Assembly: GCA_002197995.1 (NCBI GenBank)
Contig: NGZR01000001.1
Coordinates: forward strand, 5,704,001 to 5,768,000
DNA from: Gaeumannomyces sp. JS-464
Taxonomy: Eukaryota; Ascomycota; Sordariomycetes; Magnaporthales; Magnaporthaceae
Direction: 5' to 3'
DNA length: 64,000 bases
Every line of letters begins with the position of its first letter. Positions within the stretch are counted from its first letter, which is position 1. Shown here one piece after another: positions 44,026 through 54,742 of this stretch. A program made the position numbers and the translations under genes. The notes beneath the pieces are model-generated. The model was not told where the DNA came from, made no database searches, and saw nothing but the letters and a program-made list of their open reading frames with translations.

Positions 44026-46560
44026 TTAACGGCGTGCTCGCCCGCTACCCCTGCTTCCATCCCGGTAGAGCACCGGGATAGCGCCGTCTTCAGCCCGCTG
44101 CTTGTCGATGTAGTAGCTGTCGTCCTCATCAAAGGTGACGTACGACGCCCGCCGCGGCGTAGACGCATGTCTCTGCCTCGCCGACGAGCTGGGCTCGCCA
44201 GCCGGGTTGGCGGCGGCGGCGGCGGCAGCGGCTCTGAGAATCCGGGGTCTGATGGCCGCCAGCACCGACGTCCGGCGGGACACGGGGGTGGCGGGGCGGC
44301 AGGCTCGGGTATGCATACCCGGCGGGCCCCGCCACCATGCCGTCCTCGTCCTCGTCCGCCCACATGTCCGTGTCGGGCCTCGTGCCCGTGCGGGCCCTCG
44401 CTCGCGGCGGCGGTGCCGGCGCGGGACGCTGCGCATGCCGGTCGTAAGTAGGCTGTCGGCGTCGTCGTCTTCTGAGTCTGCGTCCTGGTAGGCGGCCCCT
44501 TTCTCGCTGAACTTCTGCGTCGTGACGGCCTCGCGCTGCGTGCCGCCGATGCTGTTGCCGCTGCCACGAGCCTCGCCCGGCAGCGCCGGCGCCGCGGGCT
44601 TCTCAGAATCTTCCTCCCCGCTGCTGCTCCTGCCGCCGCTGCCGGGCTTGTCGGCGTACAGCACGGCGTAGACGACGTCCTTGTCCGGGTCGGGGCGGAG
44701 GGTGCTGCGGCGGCCCCTGCGGACGATCTCGTAGGGCACGCCGAGGCCGTGCAGCGTGCCCTCGACGTCGCCGCGCGTCACCACGGGCCGCTTGCCGCTG
44801 TCGGCGGCGGCGTTGCGGCCCGAGTAGTCGCCCGGGCGCGAGCTGCCGTCGGGCACGTGGAAGAGCAGGTCGACGCGGGTGACGGCGTACAGCACAATGA
44901 CAAGCACCTCGAGCGTGAACTGCGTCGTGTAAAAGGTGGCCTTGCTGAAGAGCGGGCTCATCTGGGACGGCGGCTCCGGGTTCGCCGTCACGGCGAGCCG
45001 GACGGCGGCGCCCGTCAGGAGCAGCAGACCGCCGCTCATGACGACCGACTTCTTCAGGCGCCAGTCGCCCGTGCCGAAGGGCTCCGGCAAGGGGCCCGGG
45101 ACGCCGTCGGCGACGCCCAGAATGATGAAGGGCACGGCGCCCAGGAAGACGACCCAGGACGAGCCGAACTTGAGCAGGATCTGGAGGACGCGGAGGCGCT
45201 CCGGGTCGCCCACGCTGAAGAAGAAGGCGATGGTGCTGCCGATCTGCTCAAAGATCACGAGCGGCACCGAGATGGCGAGCGCGTTGGTGAAGATGCTGAA
45301 GTCCCTGCGCCAGCCGAACCGCGGGTGGAGGGAGCGCACGATGCGCTGAGCGAAGATGATGTTTACTGCAAAGGCTACCGCGGCGCTGTTTTTTTTTTCG
45401 TTCTGTCAGCCATAGTTTCTCCCCTTCTGTCCCTCCCCGGGGGATCTTCTCAAAGGAACAGACCTACCCGCCGTTCTGCAGAATGACCGCCGTCAAGATG
45501 ACGCCCCTGAGCGGGGCAAACACCCACGCAATGCGGAAAGCGCACGTGGCGGCGCGGACCATGGAGAAGTCGAACATGAGGTCCGAGAGCAGGAACTTGT
45601 GGCCGCGCCGCGCGTTGGCGCTGTAGATGGAGATGTGTGTGACTGCCCCCGCGATGAACAGAACGAGAAAGACGGCGGTGACGGGCAGGTCGAGACCCCG
45701 GTCCGGGCTGCCGCCCAGGAACGCGCCGTTGGCCGGGTCGAAGCCCTTGGCCTCCAGCCCGACGGCGCCGCCGCCTCCACCCCCTCCCCCCATCTGCGGC
45801 GCGGCGGCCCCCTGAGCAGGCGCCATCGAGCTGCTACTGCCGTCGGTTGTGGGCGCGGATGGGCTGGCGTCAGGCTCGGGGGTGGCGAGGCCTGGCTGTG
45901 TCCCCGGAGAGTTGGGGCCATTCATAGGCGGAGGCGCAACGGATGATGGGTTGCTCATGGCTGGCAGCCTGAGAGTTACCTGAGACCTGGGTGGCGGGGT
46001 AGCGGGCGGTGCCATCGTCAATAACGGGCTTGTGGATTGCTGGGAAGGGGATGGCGGCGCCGCGGCCGCCCTTGACGTGGACGAAGGGGCTCCAGGAGGC
46101 GAAGAGATGGATGCTGAGGAGGGACTTGGAGGCGGAAGACGAATAGCTGGCGACGAAGGAGTAAGGGTGGATGGGGGAGGAGCAGAGGTCGACGGAGGAA
46201 TTGCAGCCGTTGTTGTGGGGGACGGGGCTGCCGGGAGAGGCGGCCGTGTCGTTCGGTCGGTGGTCGGAGGAGCCATAGGTACTGGGCCTGGCTGGTGAGC
46301 GGCAGGCTCGGCGTCGGCGTCGCCACGGAAGAGTCCGTACTGGTAGACTTTGCGGCCGGCAGGAGGCCGATCTGCTGCCCGACCCGCGCCGCCTCGCTGG
46401 CGAAGATGGAAGCCAGGGCGGCGAGAGGGTTGCCTAGGCCATCGGCTCGTATCGCGGGGTTGGCTCCGGCCGGTCTCGAGGACTGGAGGAGGAGCAGCAG
46501 CACCAGCAACCCTAACGGGGCCCGAGTGTTCCCGCCCCTCAAGCACCCCGGCGTCATCAT
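44026..46560 (-). CDS. DUF3112-type multi-span membrane protein with secreted-type N-terminus
   Basis: Exons 46560-45468 and 45385-44026, intron 82 nt; 817 residues. It begins with a signal peptide (RAPLGLLVLLLLLQSSRPAGA), then about 250 residues rich in Pro, Ser and Thr. The membrane domain starts at FDPANGAFLGGSPDRGLD, the usual entry motif of fungal DUF3112 proteins, and has about seven hydrophobic helices (for example AVFLVLFIAGAVTHISIY, ALAISVPLVIF, WVVFLGAVPFIILGV). A long cytosolic tail follows, with an acidic segment and the end motif YVTFDEDDSYYIDKQ. Three frame corrections are inferred: one missing base near 46293-46300, and a compensating missing and extra base near 44392 and 44290 (the tail then reads MWADEDEDGMVAG). 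These proteins are sometimes called GPCR-like; the role is unknown. The helical domain is free of errors. Confidence 0.72.
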
Positions 46561-49500
46561 GCCCCCGCCTCTTCTTCCCCCCAGCGCAGTGGAATCTGGT
46601 CGCTCCTTGAGCAGGTGTGCGTGTCTGTCTGGGTGCTTCAGTTCCTATTTCTTGCGGCAGACACACCCTCGTCCGCCGTGTAGCAGTCGAACTCCGTGAG
46701 CATGGAGCTCTGCGGACGGCTTCTGTTGGGGAAGTTTCTCTAATTGCTGAAAACGAGCGCCAAGTCCGTGGAATGTGAATGCCAAGGGAGACGACGCGCT
46801 GGTATAGACTATTAATCTGCTGGCTTTGCGCAGTATCACGTCCTGTCACTGCCGGATAGAATGAGCGTCGTAGGCATCCCACATGAGCTGGGGGCTCGGG
46901 CTGTCTTGTAGGGAGGTGTTGCCGTCGGGACGGACCTCGATGCGATGTCCGGGCCCGAAATAGCCAGGGAACCATGGTTCAGACCACCGTTGACGGGAGC
47001 TGCTTGTCCTTTTGCTGGGCTGGATCCTGCCGCATTCGGGCTCGCAGTTCGTCACAGAGCCATCTCTATGTAGATTAGCTCTGTCAAGCACACTCGGTGT
47101 CGTAGCGGAAGCCACAGCTACTACCTGTGTGGCCGACATGGGTCAACATGGGCCTAGGTTGCCGCTCCCTGCAGGTGCCTTGCCCGGCTTCCGAACGAAC
47201 GAATTGCCTTCCCTATTCTGTGCATAGTCGCGATCATGGGCGTGCCGGGCCCCAGGCATGTGTCTGTTTCTCGAGCCCGACGGGCTATATGGCAAGGCAA
47301 CCCCGGCTCTAGATCTTCATTTCGCGGGCAGCGACAGGCGCAAACATCCCGAGCGAGTAAACAGCACCAGCCAGGGGCTGAGGTATCCGGGAACCGCGCA
47401 TCGCGTGGTACCTAGCGCAATCGCTAATCCATCCCAACTTGCTTGTCACGCTTCGAGAGGGCGATGTCGATTCGGCAGTTGAGGTTGCCCGCGGCGGCCT
47501 CGTGGGGCTTGGGTCGCGGGGAGCCAATAAAAATCTATTAATGGTGGGCCTGGATCCAAAAACAAGGTCGTTGTCGGTTGCTGATCAGTCCAGACAGTGA
47601 TCCCCCACACCAGCAGGTCGGTTCCCTCCCTTTCCATGCACGGCACTTCCGTCGGGCTCTGGGAAGCAAAAGCTGAGGCCGCATCGGCATCGTTCTCTTT
47701 AGCACGATGCGTCGTCCGATTATGGCAAGCAAAGCTGATGTTTCACCCGCCTCCAATGTCGTGCAGATGCAGTCAGTACCCGTGCGGTTTCTGAGCAGAG
47801 CTATGTTGGAAACGACGTCGACGCCGCGGGCTCTGATCTCGATAAAGTTTCAGGCTCGTCTCGCGCCGTGCGGGGGGTCAAATATTACTTCCCTCGGCTC
47901 AACTTCAAGTGGCGAATACGGACGGCCGCACCGGAGAACCAGCACACCCTTGTCTGAGCAACGTGCTTAACTACCGGTTTTGACCATCCAGAGACTGCCC
48001 AGACGCGAGCTGATACTAAAATTATCCCCAAAGTATCCGGACGGCTGGAATCCAGCCAGAAGGTAAGTGTCTGCACAGAAACACTAATCCATTTGACTGA
48101 CGTGGTGATCTAAGGATGCGATGGCGATTCCGAAGGATAATTTAACCAAGGATTTGAGCTGATTCGGGCAAAAGAAAACTGTCTGTGCCGAGCACTCCGG
48201 AAGGTTCTCTCTGGCCATTGGCTATCCCGATGTTCCGGAAGCGGTCAGAGTCCTATAGCATGTCTGCAATAATCCTCACAACTTCAGCTGAGTTGACGGT
48301 ATAAATCCTCCTAAAATTTCTCCGACGTATAACTGTTTTCCTATAAAGTCTTGCCATCATAAACGTGACTGGAACCCCGGGTCCCGAGCAACACGCTGTC
48401 CACCCCATGATGTTTTAGGCCCGGCGTCTAGTGACTTTGTCGCGACGGCGACACATAGCAGGCTTGTAGGTTCTGGGTCTTCCAAGCTCTTGAGTTGCAC
48501 TGAGTGAAATTGGTTATTGTTAAATCAGCACAAGACTAGCACCTCCAAGCCAGTTGGCGATCAGGAGTGAAATCCGCGGAACACCATTCTTACCGAGCAA
48601 TCCAGAGTCTCTCCCACATATCATCAATCCCTTCGGCGGCTGCCGTCTCCGCAGCAGACTCTGGGGCTAGTCCTGAGGTGATAGAACCAGACTCTGGTAT
48701 GGCGATGTAGCAGCATCGCTTCGTCCCGAGGACTGCTTTTTGTTCAGTCACACTCGTTGTTGTGGGTGAGTTGGCTGGCGGCTGGGGCGGAACGTCCGAA
48801 GATCTTTCCACCTCCACCCTGCTGGCCCACTCTTTGTCTCGGGTCGTAGGCGGGCGGACTTGCCGTCCTCCGACCGTAGACCGATCACCACAAGCTCGTG
48901 TCTTTCGGGCTGGTCGAGATATTTCTTCAGGGTGAATCCGTGATGACGCTGAGCCGAGCAGAGATGATGGGAGCGTTTGTCAAGGGTGAGCCTATGTACA
49001 GAGTGAAGAGGACGAGTTGTTTAGCGTCAAACACTACTATTTCAACTACTGGAAAAGTCAAGATGAGGATGTAGTGTACTCGTACCTGAAATGTGAAAGA
49101 CGCTGGGATATGTCACACCAGGCTGTCTCTGGGTCTGTGCTTGCCCATGCCCCCATCCCTCCAGGGAAGTTTGACGGTTATAAGCCATGCCGGTAGGATA
49201 TTCGAGCTCGAGGTTCCCGGTTGGTGAGATGGACAGGACTTTTGCTGATGTCAAAGGTTTACTGGAGAAGAAGGATCAAAAGGGTAGGGAAACCAAGGAG
49301 GAGAGAAGAGACACGAGGGGCAGCAGAAATAAAAAGGCACGTAAGCAGAAAGAGCGACTTGCTGGAGGTCCCTCAAAAGGGGGCATGGGCCACTTGCTGA
49401 TCAACACACGCGGCCCACGACTACCCTGAAACCACTACGCCTATAGGGCAACCTGCCGTTTGCAGGGCCCTGGAGGAGCTAGTAGAAATCCCCGGACTGT

Positions 49501-50859
49501 TTCGATTGTCGAGCCCCCAGAACCACACCGCTGGGTCAAGGCGTCCAATAGAGGTGGAGCAAATGACATGTTGGCTGTCCCGGCTCAGCGGTTCGGGGCC
49601 GTAAACTTTTTGGACATGCCGTGGCGTCGGATCTATCCAGGATGCCAGGTTGCTGACCAATGACACCGTCCCAAATCTCGGTGTAGGCAGCAGGATGCAC
49701 CTGGACAGAACGGGTCTTAGGTCCCTGCATTGGCGTGCGCGATTTTTGGGGGGCCTTTCTCCGCATGCGAAGGCTCAATTGAGGACGAAGACAGAGCAAG
49801 TCGCTTGTACGGAGACCGCTACGACTCCACCTCCACCGCCAGCCCAAGGTCTTCGTGATGGCTCGTGACCTGCGCGTTATATCGCGAGATCCATCTAGGG
49901 AAAACTTCGCAAGAAAAGCTGAAAGGCGGCCCGTCTTTTTCCCAAGCCTTAGAGCCATCGAGCAAGTGGTCTCTCTGGATTGTTTGCCGTGGTGGGGAAA
50001 CGTTCGTCCCTCCAGGCTGTGCCGAGGCGGACGATGCTCAGTCCCACTCATCACGAAGCTGGGATGTGCAATATGCAAGATATCGCATGCGCCCGGGCCC
50101 CGCCTGCAACGCGACCGACTCCTTCCCAGGAAGCCGGATCTGATATCCTTGTTAATGCACTGCAATACACACCCAAGGGCTCTGAAATAGCGGTGAAGCC
50201 ATGATAGATTTTCGGGTTGGTAGGCAGATGTCTTTTGGGCGGTGTTTCCTCGACTCGTAGCCAATGAAAAGGGTTGCCGCACCGGGTGGGGAAATTTGAT
50301 GAGGTGAAGGCGACCATGCTGCGTAATCGAGACATCGGGCAGGCTGGGTGTTGGTCGGGGTGTGGAAATTCTGATGGCGAGAATGCAGGTGGTGGTGGCT
50401 GAAGCAAGATTTTAGCTCGGCTGGCTGCACATTTGTGGAATCCCCCATACGCCCACCACGACGGTTCCATGTTTTTGCTTGTCCCAGCTGATGGATGTTG
50501 TGATTTTAGCCGGGGCGCGTTGTGGACAGGTGGCACGAACCGATCCATTTTATAAATTGATGTCCCAGCATCTTGACCATGGCATCCATAATTACATGCA
50601 GCGCCATCTCGCTGCCGTCTCCAAGCGAGGAGGAGGTGCGCCAAAAACAGTGTTAGCATTTTATCCTCGATCTCGCTTAGCCACGGCTGTTTAGCAGCTA
50701 GGAGTTTTCTTCAAAGGATAGCAGGGAAACTGGATGGAGGCATGAGCTAAAAATAAAACAAAGACAGCAAGTCTCCGGATATAAAATATTGCCTCGCTTC
50801 TTTGTCTTCTACCCATATTCGATACAAACAGCACGTGTGCTGTTTGCTTCTTACAAACG
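46561..50859. other. Long divergent intergenic stretch (4.3 kb)
   Basis: No gene I can support. Overlapping ORFs on both strands (for example 49536-50282 minus, 50051-50659 minus) have no recognisable domain. AT content rises near 48260-48560. Confidence 0.45.
50780..50786 (+). promoter_or_regulatory. TATA box of the beta-barrel secreted gene
   Basis: TATAAAA lies 74 bp upstream of ATG 50860, the only clear core promoter element in this flank. Confidence 0.5.
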
Positions 50860-51637
50860 ATGCGCGTTTCCTCACCGACGGCCAGCCTTGTGGCTGCTTT
50901 GTCCGCCTTGCTTCCGACACGAGTCTTCGCGATCCCAGGGGATGCCACATTCACCGACGGCAAGCTGGCTAGTGGCACATGCTCTTTCTCCAATTACAGC
51001 TTCCCGCCCGGCATCTACGGCTCAGGGCTCGGCCCTGCGAACTGGGCTGGAGGCGGAAAGTGTGGCGCATGCCTGCTGGTTACGGGGCCCAGGGGCAGCA
51101 CCAAGGTCATGATCGTGGACAGCTGTCCGTCGTGCAGCGGCAGTCGTCTCAACCTCTTCTCGGATGCCTTCAAACAGATTGGTGACCCCAATGATGGCAT
51201 CATCCCTATCAACTACGAACCTGTTTCCTGCGGGATAGCGAAGCCCCTGAGAGTGCGGAACAAGTCTGGAACCTCGAAGTGGTAGTAAGTGGGCTCCCTT
51301 GTTGTCTTATAGGCATTTATAAGCCCTACGCTTCACGTTTCATGATGGTCTATGGGCGAACTCCTTTAACACGGCATTTCTTCTCGTGTGTAGCTTTTCT
51401 CTACAAGTCCTTGATGCCAACTACCCGATCACCGCTCTCGACGTCAGCACGGACAACGGACGGTCGTGGCAACCGACAATACGCAAGGACTACAACTACT
51501 TTGAGCGTGAGAAATCCGCTGGATTCGAAAAAGATTGTGTCCATGTCCGCATCAGTTGCTCCAATGGCCGGCAGGTCATCATCCCCAACGTCAGCGCCGC
51601 CAACGAGGCCAAAACCGAAGCGCCCGTGAACTGCTAA
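50860..51637 (+). CDS. Secreted double-psi beta-barrel protein (expansin/RlpA-like)
   Basis: Exons 50860-51284 and 51394-51637; 109-nt intron with donor GTAAGT. The product is 222 residues with no frame errors. Signal peptide MRVSSPTASLVAALSALLPTRVFA. The double-psi barrel follows: TFTDGKLASGTCSFSNY, then CGACLLVTGPRGSTKVMIVD and SCPSCSGSRLNLFSDAFKQIG, with Cys pairs and the Asp of the VxxVD strand as in expansin, loosenin and swollenin domain 1. A second beta domain after the intron (FSLQVLDANYPITALDVS) corresponds to the expansin carbohydrate-binding part. Such proteins loosen or bind wall polysaccharides without clear hydrolysis. Location is extracellular. The exact subfamily is uncertain; it is shorter than swollenins and has no separate cellulose-binding module. 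Confidence 0.8.
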
Positions 51638-52352
51638 ATGGGACAGAAGTGGGGTCAAGGAATTATCTTCATAGTTATAATCACCCAATCAAGTCGTTTT
51701 GGGATAAGTGGAGGGAACGAAAAGGTTTGACTTGACAATAATAAAACGTGACAGCGTGTGTGAAAGCCCTCGCCAGCTGCTGAAACGGACTCGCCCGCAT
51801 GATGACAGCCTTGCTCGAACTCGCGGCCAGGGATCCAACCTCGACTGAGAGGGACGACGAGAGAGTGGACAATGCTGGCGGTGATCTTAGTTCTTTCGCT
51901 GCGATGCCTCGCTCCATTTGGCTCGCAACAAGGCCGTCGTACTCCCTGCTTGCTCGTCGGCAACACTCGAGCAGCAAAGTAAGAAGTGTGGCACCGATGC
52001 AGGAGGCGACCATCATGCCTTCGCTGCGGATGTACCATTCTGGCGTGAGGAAGCCTGACAGCAGCAAAAGCAACAGCGAGTCAGCTTTGAATTTAATCAT
52101 CCTAGACAGAGGAAGATCTGTGGGAGGCTCACATGATCCTACCGTGTTCCAGTTCCACATCATCTGTACTTTCAAAGCGTTAGCGAGAGGCTGAAAGGGA
52201 AACAAAACGAGGGAATGCTAGCCTGCGCTCACGGATGTGACACAGTCCTCGGCCATTGGGCCAGGAGATTGATTATGGCTCATATTGCCGATTTCTCATA
52301 GTATCAATGTGACGAAGCTTGTTGGTGAGTATCCTCGGAGCTTCCTGAGAGC
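51638..52352. other. Intergenic stretch
   Basis: 3' flank of the beta-barrel gene up to the inverted-repeat element. Overlapping plus and minus ORFs (51681-52205) carry no recognisable domain. Confidence 0.5.
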
Positions 52353-52360
52353 GCAATTCT

Positions 52361-52792
52361 AGAGGCCCTTCCCGGGCACGCACCCTTTTTGCTCCCACAC
52401 GCACCCCCACACCGATATCGGCCGCTATGCAATTTTCTGTGGCGCACCTACTCCAACGGGTATGGGCTTCAATGCAAAGGTGCAAACAACACCACGCGCA
52501 ATTAGTTAACACCTTTGCACCTTTGCACCTTTGCACCTTTGCATTTTTGTGCTTTTGAATTTGTTCGCGTGCACCTTTTTGTATGCCCCTTTTTGCGTGA
52601 CCTTTTTGCGTGCGCCGCTTTTTGCGCCTCTGTGGCTGGTTTAAATGCAAATGGGCGACCAATGGCATGAAGTTTTAATTATGGGCCCAAATTTTGTCAG
52701 CGCCGAAACCGCCGTGAACAGGGGCCGCACAGGCCAAAAGTGGGGCAAAGTGCGTGTGGGAGCAAAAAGGGTGCGTGCCCGCGAAGGGCCTC
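52361..52792. mobile_element. Miniature inverted-repeat element with 8-bp target duplication (hAT-like)
   Basis: A 432-bp element. Both ends carry a 43-bp terminal inverted repeat beginning GAGGCCCTTC and continuing into CGGGCACGCACCCTTTTTGC; the two arms differ at only one base. It is flanked by a perfect 8-bp direct repeat, CAATTCTA, at 52353-52360 and 52793-52800. An 8-bp target duplication points to hAT (or P-like) transposases. No transposase ORF is present, so the element is non-autonomous. Inside lie repeats of the unit ACCTTTGC and related T-rich words. The almost identical arms suggest recent activity or little RIP in this copy. Confidence 0.8.
52511..52543. repeat. Tandem repeat, 8-bp unit ACCTTTGC, four copies
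   Basis: Four exact copies lie inside the miniature element. A complementary word (GCAAAGGTGC) lies at about 52476, so the interior can also fold back. Confidence 0.75.
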
Positions 52793-52800
52793 CAATTCTA

Positions 52801-53200
52801 GGAAGGATATTTGGAAGGAAAAAAAAGCTCATGGAGACGTGACAGCCAGAAACGAGCGGCGGTGGAAGTTGCCCTTGATATTGATGATTTCCATCCAAGA
52901 CGCTGGTTATGCATTCAATGTCGCCATGGCTTCTGGCCAGCCTGGAAGCTTCAAAAAATACATTTTCGGCTTTTCCGCGGGCCGGATATCCCAGCAGTTC
53001 TCCCTTTGTGGAAAATCACGACGAATTAGGAAATTTTTCGGATGCTACGAGGGCCTTGGGCTTTGGGCGGATAAGTCTAACAGCTTGGCCGTCTTGTTCC
53101 GGTAAAGTTGTTCCATGGAAAATCCCCGCCGGTTTAGCGGCACTTCCGTTTTCGGTCACTTCTCTTTTGGGTATAGCGTTTCCCGATTAGGCTTTTTAAT
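52801..53200. other. Transition stretch to the AT-rich region
   Basis: Intermediate base composition with no gene recognised. From about 53200 the sequence becomes strongly AT-rich. Confidence 0.4.
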
Positions 53201-53701
53201 TCGACTAATCAATCACCTGCGTATCACTTTACAATTCCCACCCCTCCTTTTGCACACCTAGCCAACCAACCTCGTTGCCTGCCTTCATTTGGGCTCCTGC
53301 CTATTTTTACGCTACTTTACATTTATGCAAATCAACTACTTATTCCATTCCGCTTTAAATTATAAAAAAGCATATTTTGTTTTAATTTTTTTTCTTTTCC
53401 TACTTTTTATTTATTTATATCGCAAACCTGTTTTTATTTTTTTCGTTCCCAAATAATTGCATTTCATTTTGGTTTAACATATGTGCGGTTTTAATTTATA
53501 TTTAAACTTAAATATTAAAAAAGCAGTTACGCTTACTTTATATAACTTTTTAGCCGTTTCCATTCTTTTGCTAAACTTTCGACCACATTTTTTATTTTTT
53601 TTAACCAACTTTTTAAATAAGCAGCCGGAAAACCCGGCCCCGCAAAAACTATTACGTTATAATACCGTTAAAATTATATAAATTTCAACTATGCTTTTAA
53701 C

Positions 53702-54205
53702 TTATTATTAGTCATACTGCCGTTATGTTTGTAAAAACCTCGGTGCCTTTGCTATTTTATATATATGTAAAAACCCTTAAACTCGTTTCCGGGTGCGGAC
53801 CGCATCCGGCTCGGTAGCCTAGGAATAAAAACCATGTTTGCTTTTCGTATACGGTTTTTGCTATGTTAAATAATGGTACCGTTTGCTTAATTCCTGCGAC
53901 TGCTTTTAAAGGTTTTATCGCGGAAACGTCCTTATAATTAATGGTAATAATAAGAAAATACGTAAAAGAAAAATTATAAGAAATGCATATTGCGTTTAAG
54001 TAGCGCCCCGGTATCGGGTTTTTTTTATAGTGATTTTAGTAGTAGTGGTATTGGTTCGGTTGGTTGCGGCGGCCTGGTTGTCCGCGTCCGAGGTTTTTCG
54101 GTCCCGTTTTAATGTTTAATCGCGTAATTGCTCCGTAAAATTCGGGGGTCGTGGTTAATATTGGGTAATTCGACGTAATTGTATTATTCGCTTTTAAAAA
54201 TAACG
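53702..54205 (+). repeat. 0.5-kb direct repeat, left copy (LTR candidate)
   Basis: Matches 63492-64000 in the same orientation, with mostly transition differences; shared words include CGTTTCCGGGTGCGGACCGC and AATTCGACGTAATTGTATTA. The two copies lie 9.8 kb apart. They could be the long terminal repeats of one retrotransposon with other elements nested inside; the right copy runs off the window, so ends cannot be fixed. Confidence 0.75.
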
Positions 54206-54448
54206 CTGTTTATATCGTGCCTTTCGGTTATGCTTTTATTTCTTTCCGGGTGCGGGTTTTCACCGTTTTTTCCCCTTTTACTTTTAAAGGTTTTTGCCTT
54301 TTTTTTCTCGCCTTTTTTTAATTTTTTTATTACAACTTTTAATTTTTTCCCCCACTTTTGCTCCCAATTTTCGCGCATTTTGCCGCCCGCGCTTTTATAT
54401 TTGCCTTCCCGCGCTTCGTTCTTTTTCCGGCTTTTATTTTCCTGCATT

Positions 54449-54742
54449 ATGGCTTTTAAAGACAAAACTCCCCGTTTTTTTCGCGGCGGCGCGCGTGGTA
54501 ATGCGCGCGGCGGCCACAACAGCAGCGGTGGTAGTGGCGGCTTTGCGCTTGCTCCTCCTCGTGGTAATCGCAACGAGCACCCATTTTCCAATTTTAACGA
54601 TAACGACGATTCCGAAACCGGCGTTGCTCCGAACCCCCGCGTTAAAGCTATAAGTGCGGTTTTGCACCGTTTCGTTTTTTGTTTTTTTGCTAATTTTTCT
54701 TTTCTTTTAATTTTACCGTTTATACTATTAAAAAAAGTATAA
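54449..54742 (+). pseudogene. Gag-like RGG-box ORF (retroelement remnant?)
   Basis: ORF of 98 codons after ATG 54449 begins MAFKDKTPRFFRGG and continues with Arg/Gly and Ser/Gly-rich sequence (ARGNARGG, GGSGGFALAPPRGN) before an acidic Asn/Asp stretch (NFNDNDDSETG), then degrades into Phe/Leu-rich sequence typical of AT-rich mutated DNA. Its location about 240 bp after the left direct repeat, and its higher GC content than the surroundings, would suit the start of a retrotransposon gag gene. No protease or polymerase motif can be recognised downstream. Alternative: remnant of an unrelated captured gene. Confidence 0.35.

Noticed and set aside
44749..45486. 245-codon plus ORF antisense to the DUF3112 gene
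   Set aside because: Antisense shadow; minus strand has clear membrane helices.
52361..52792. CRISPR-like or telomere-like array because of short repeats
   Set aside because: The repeats are four tandem 8-bp units inside a transposon with TIRs and TSD; no spacer structure and no TTAGGG units.
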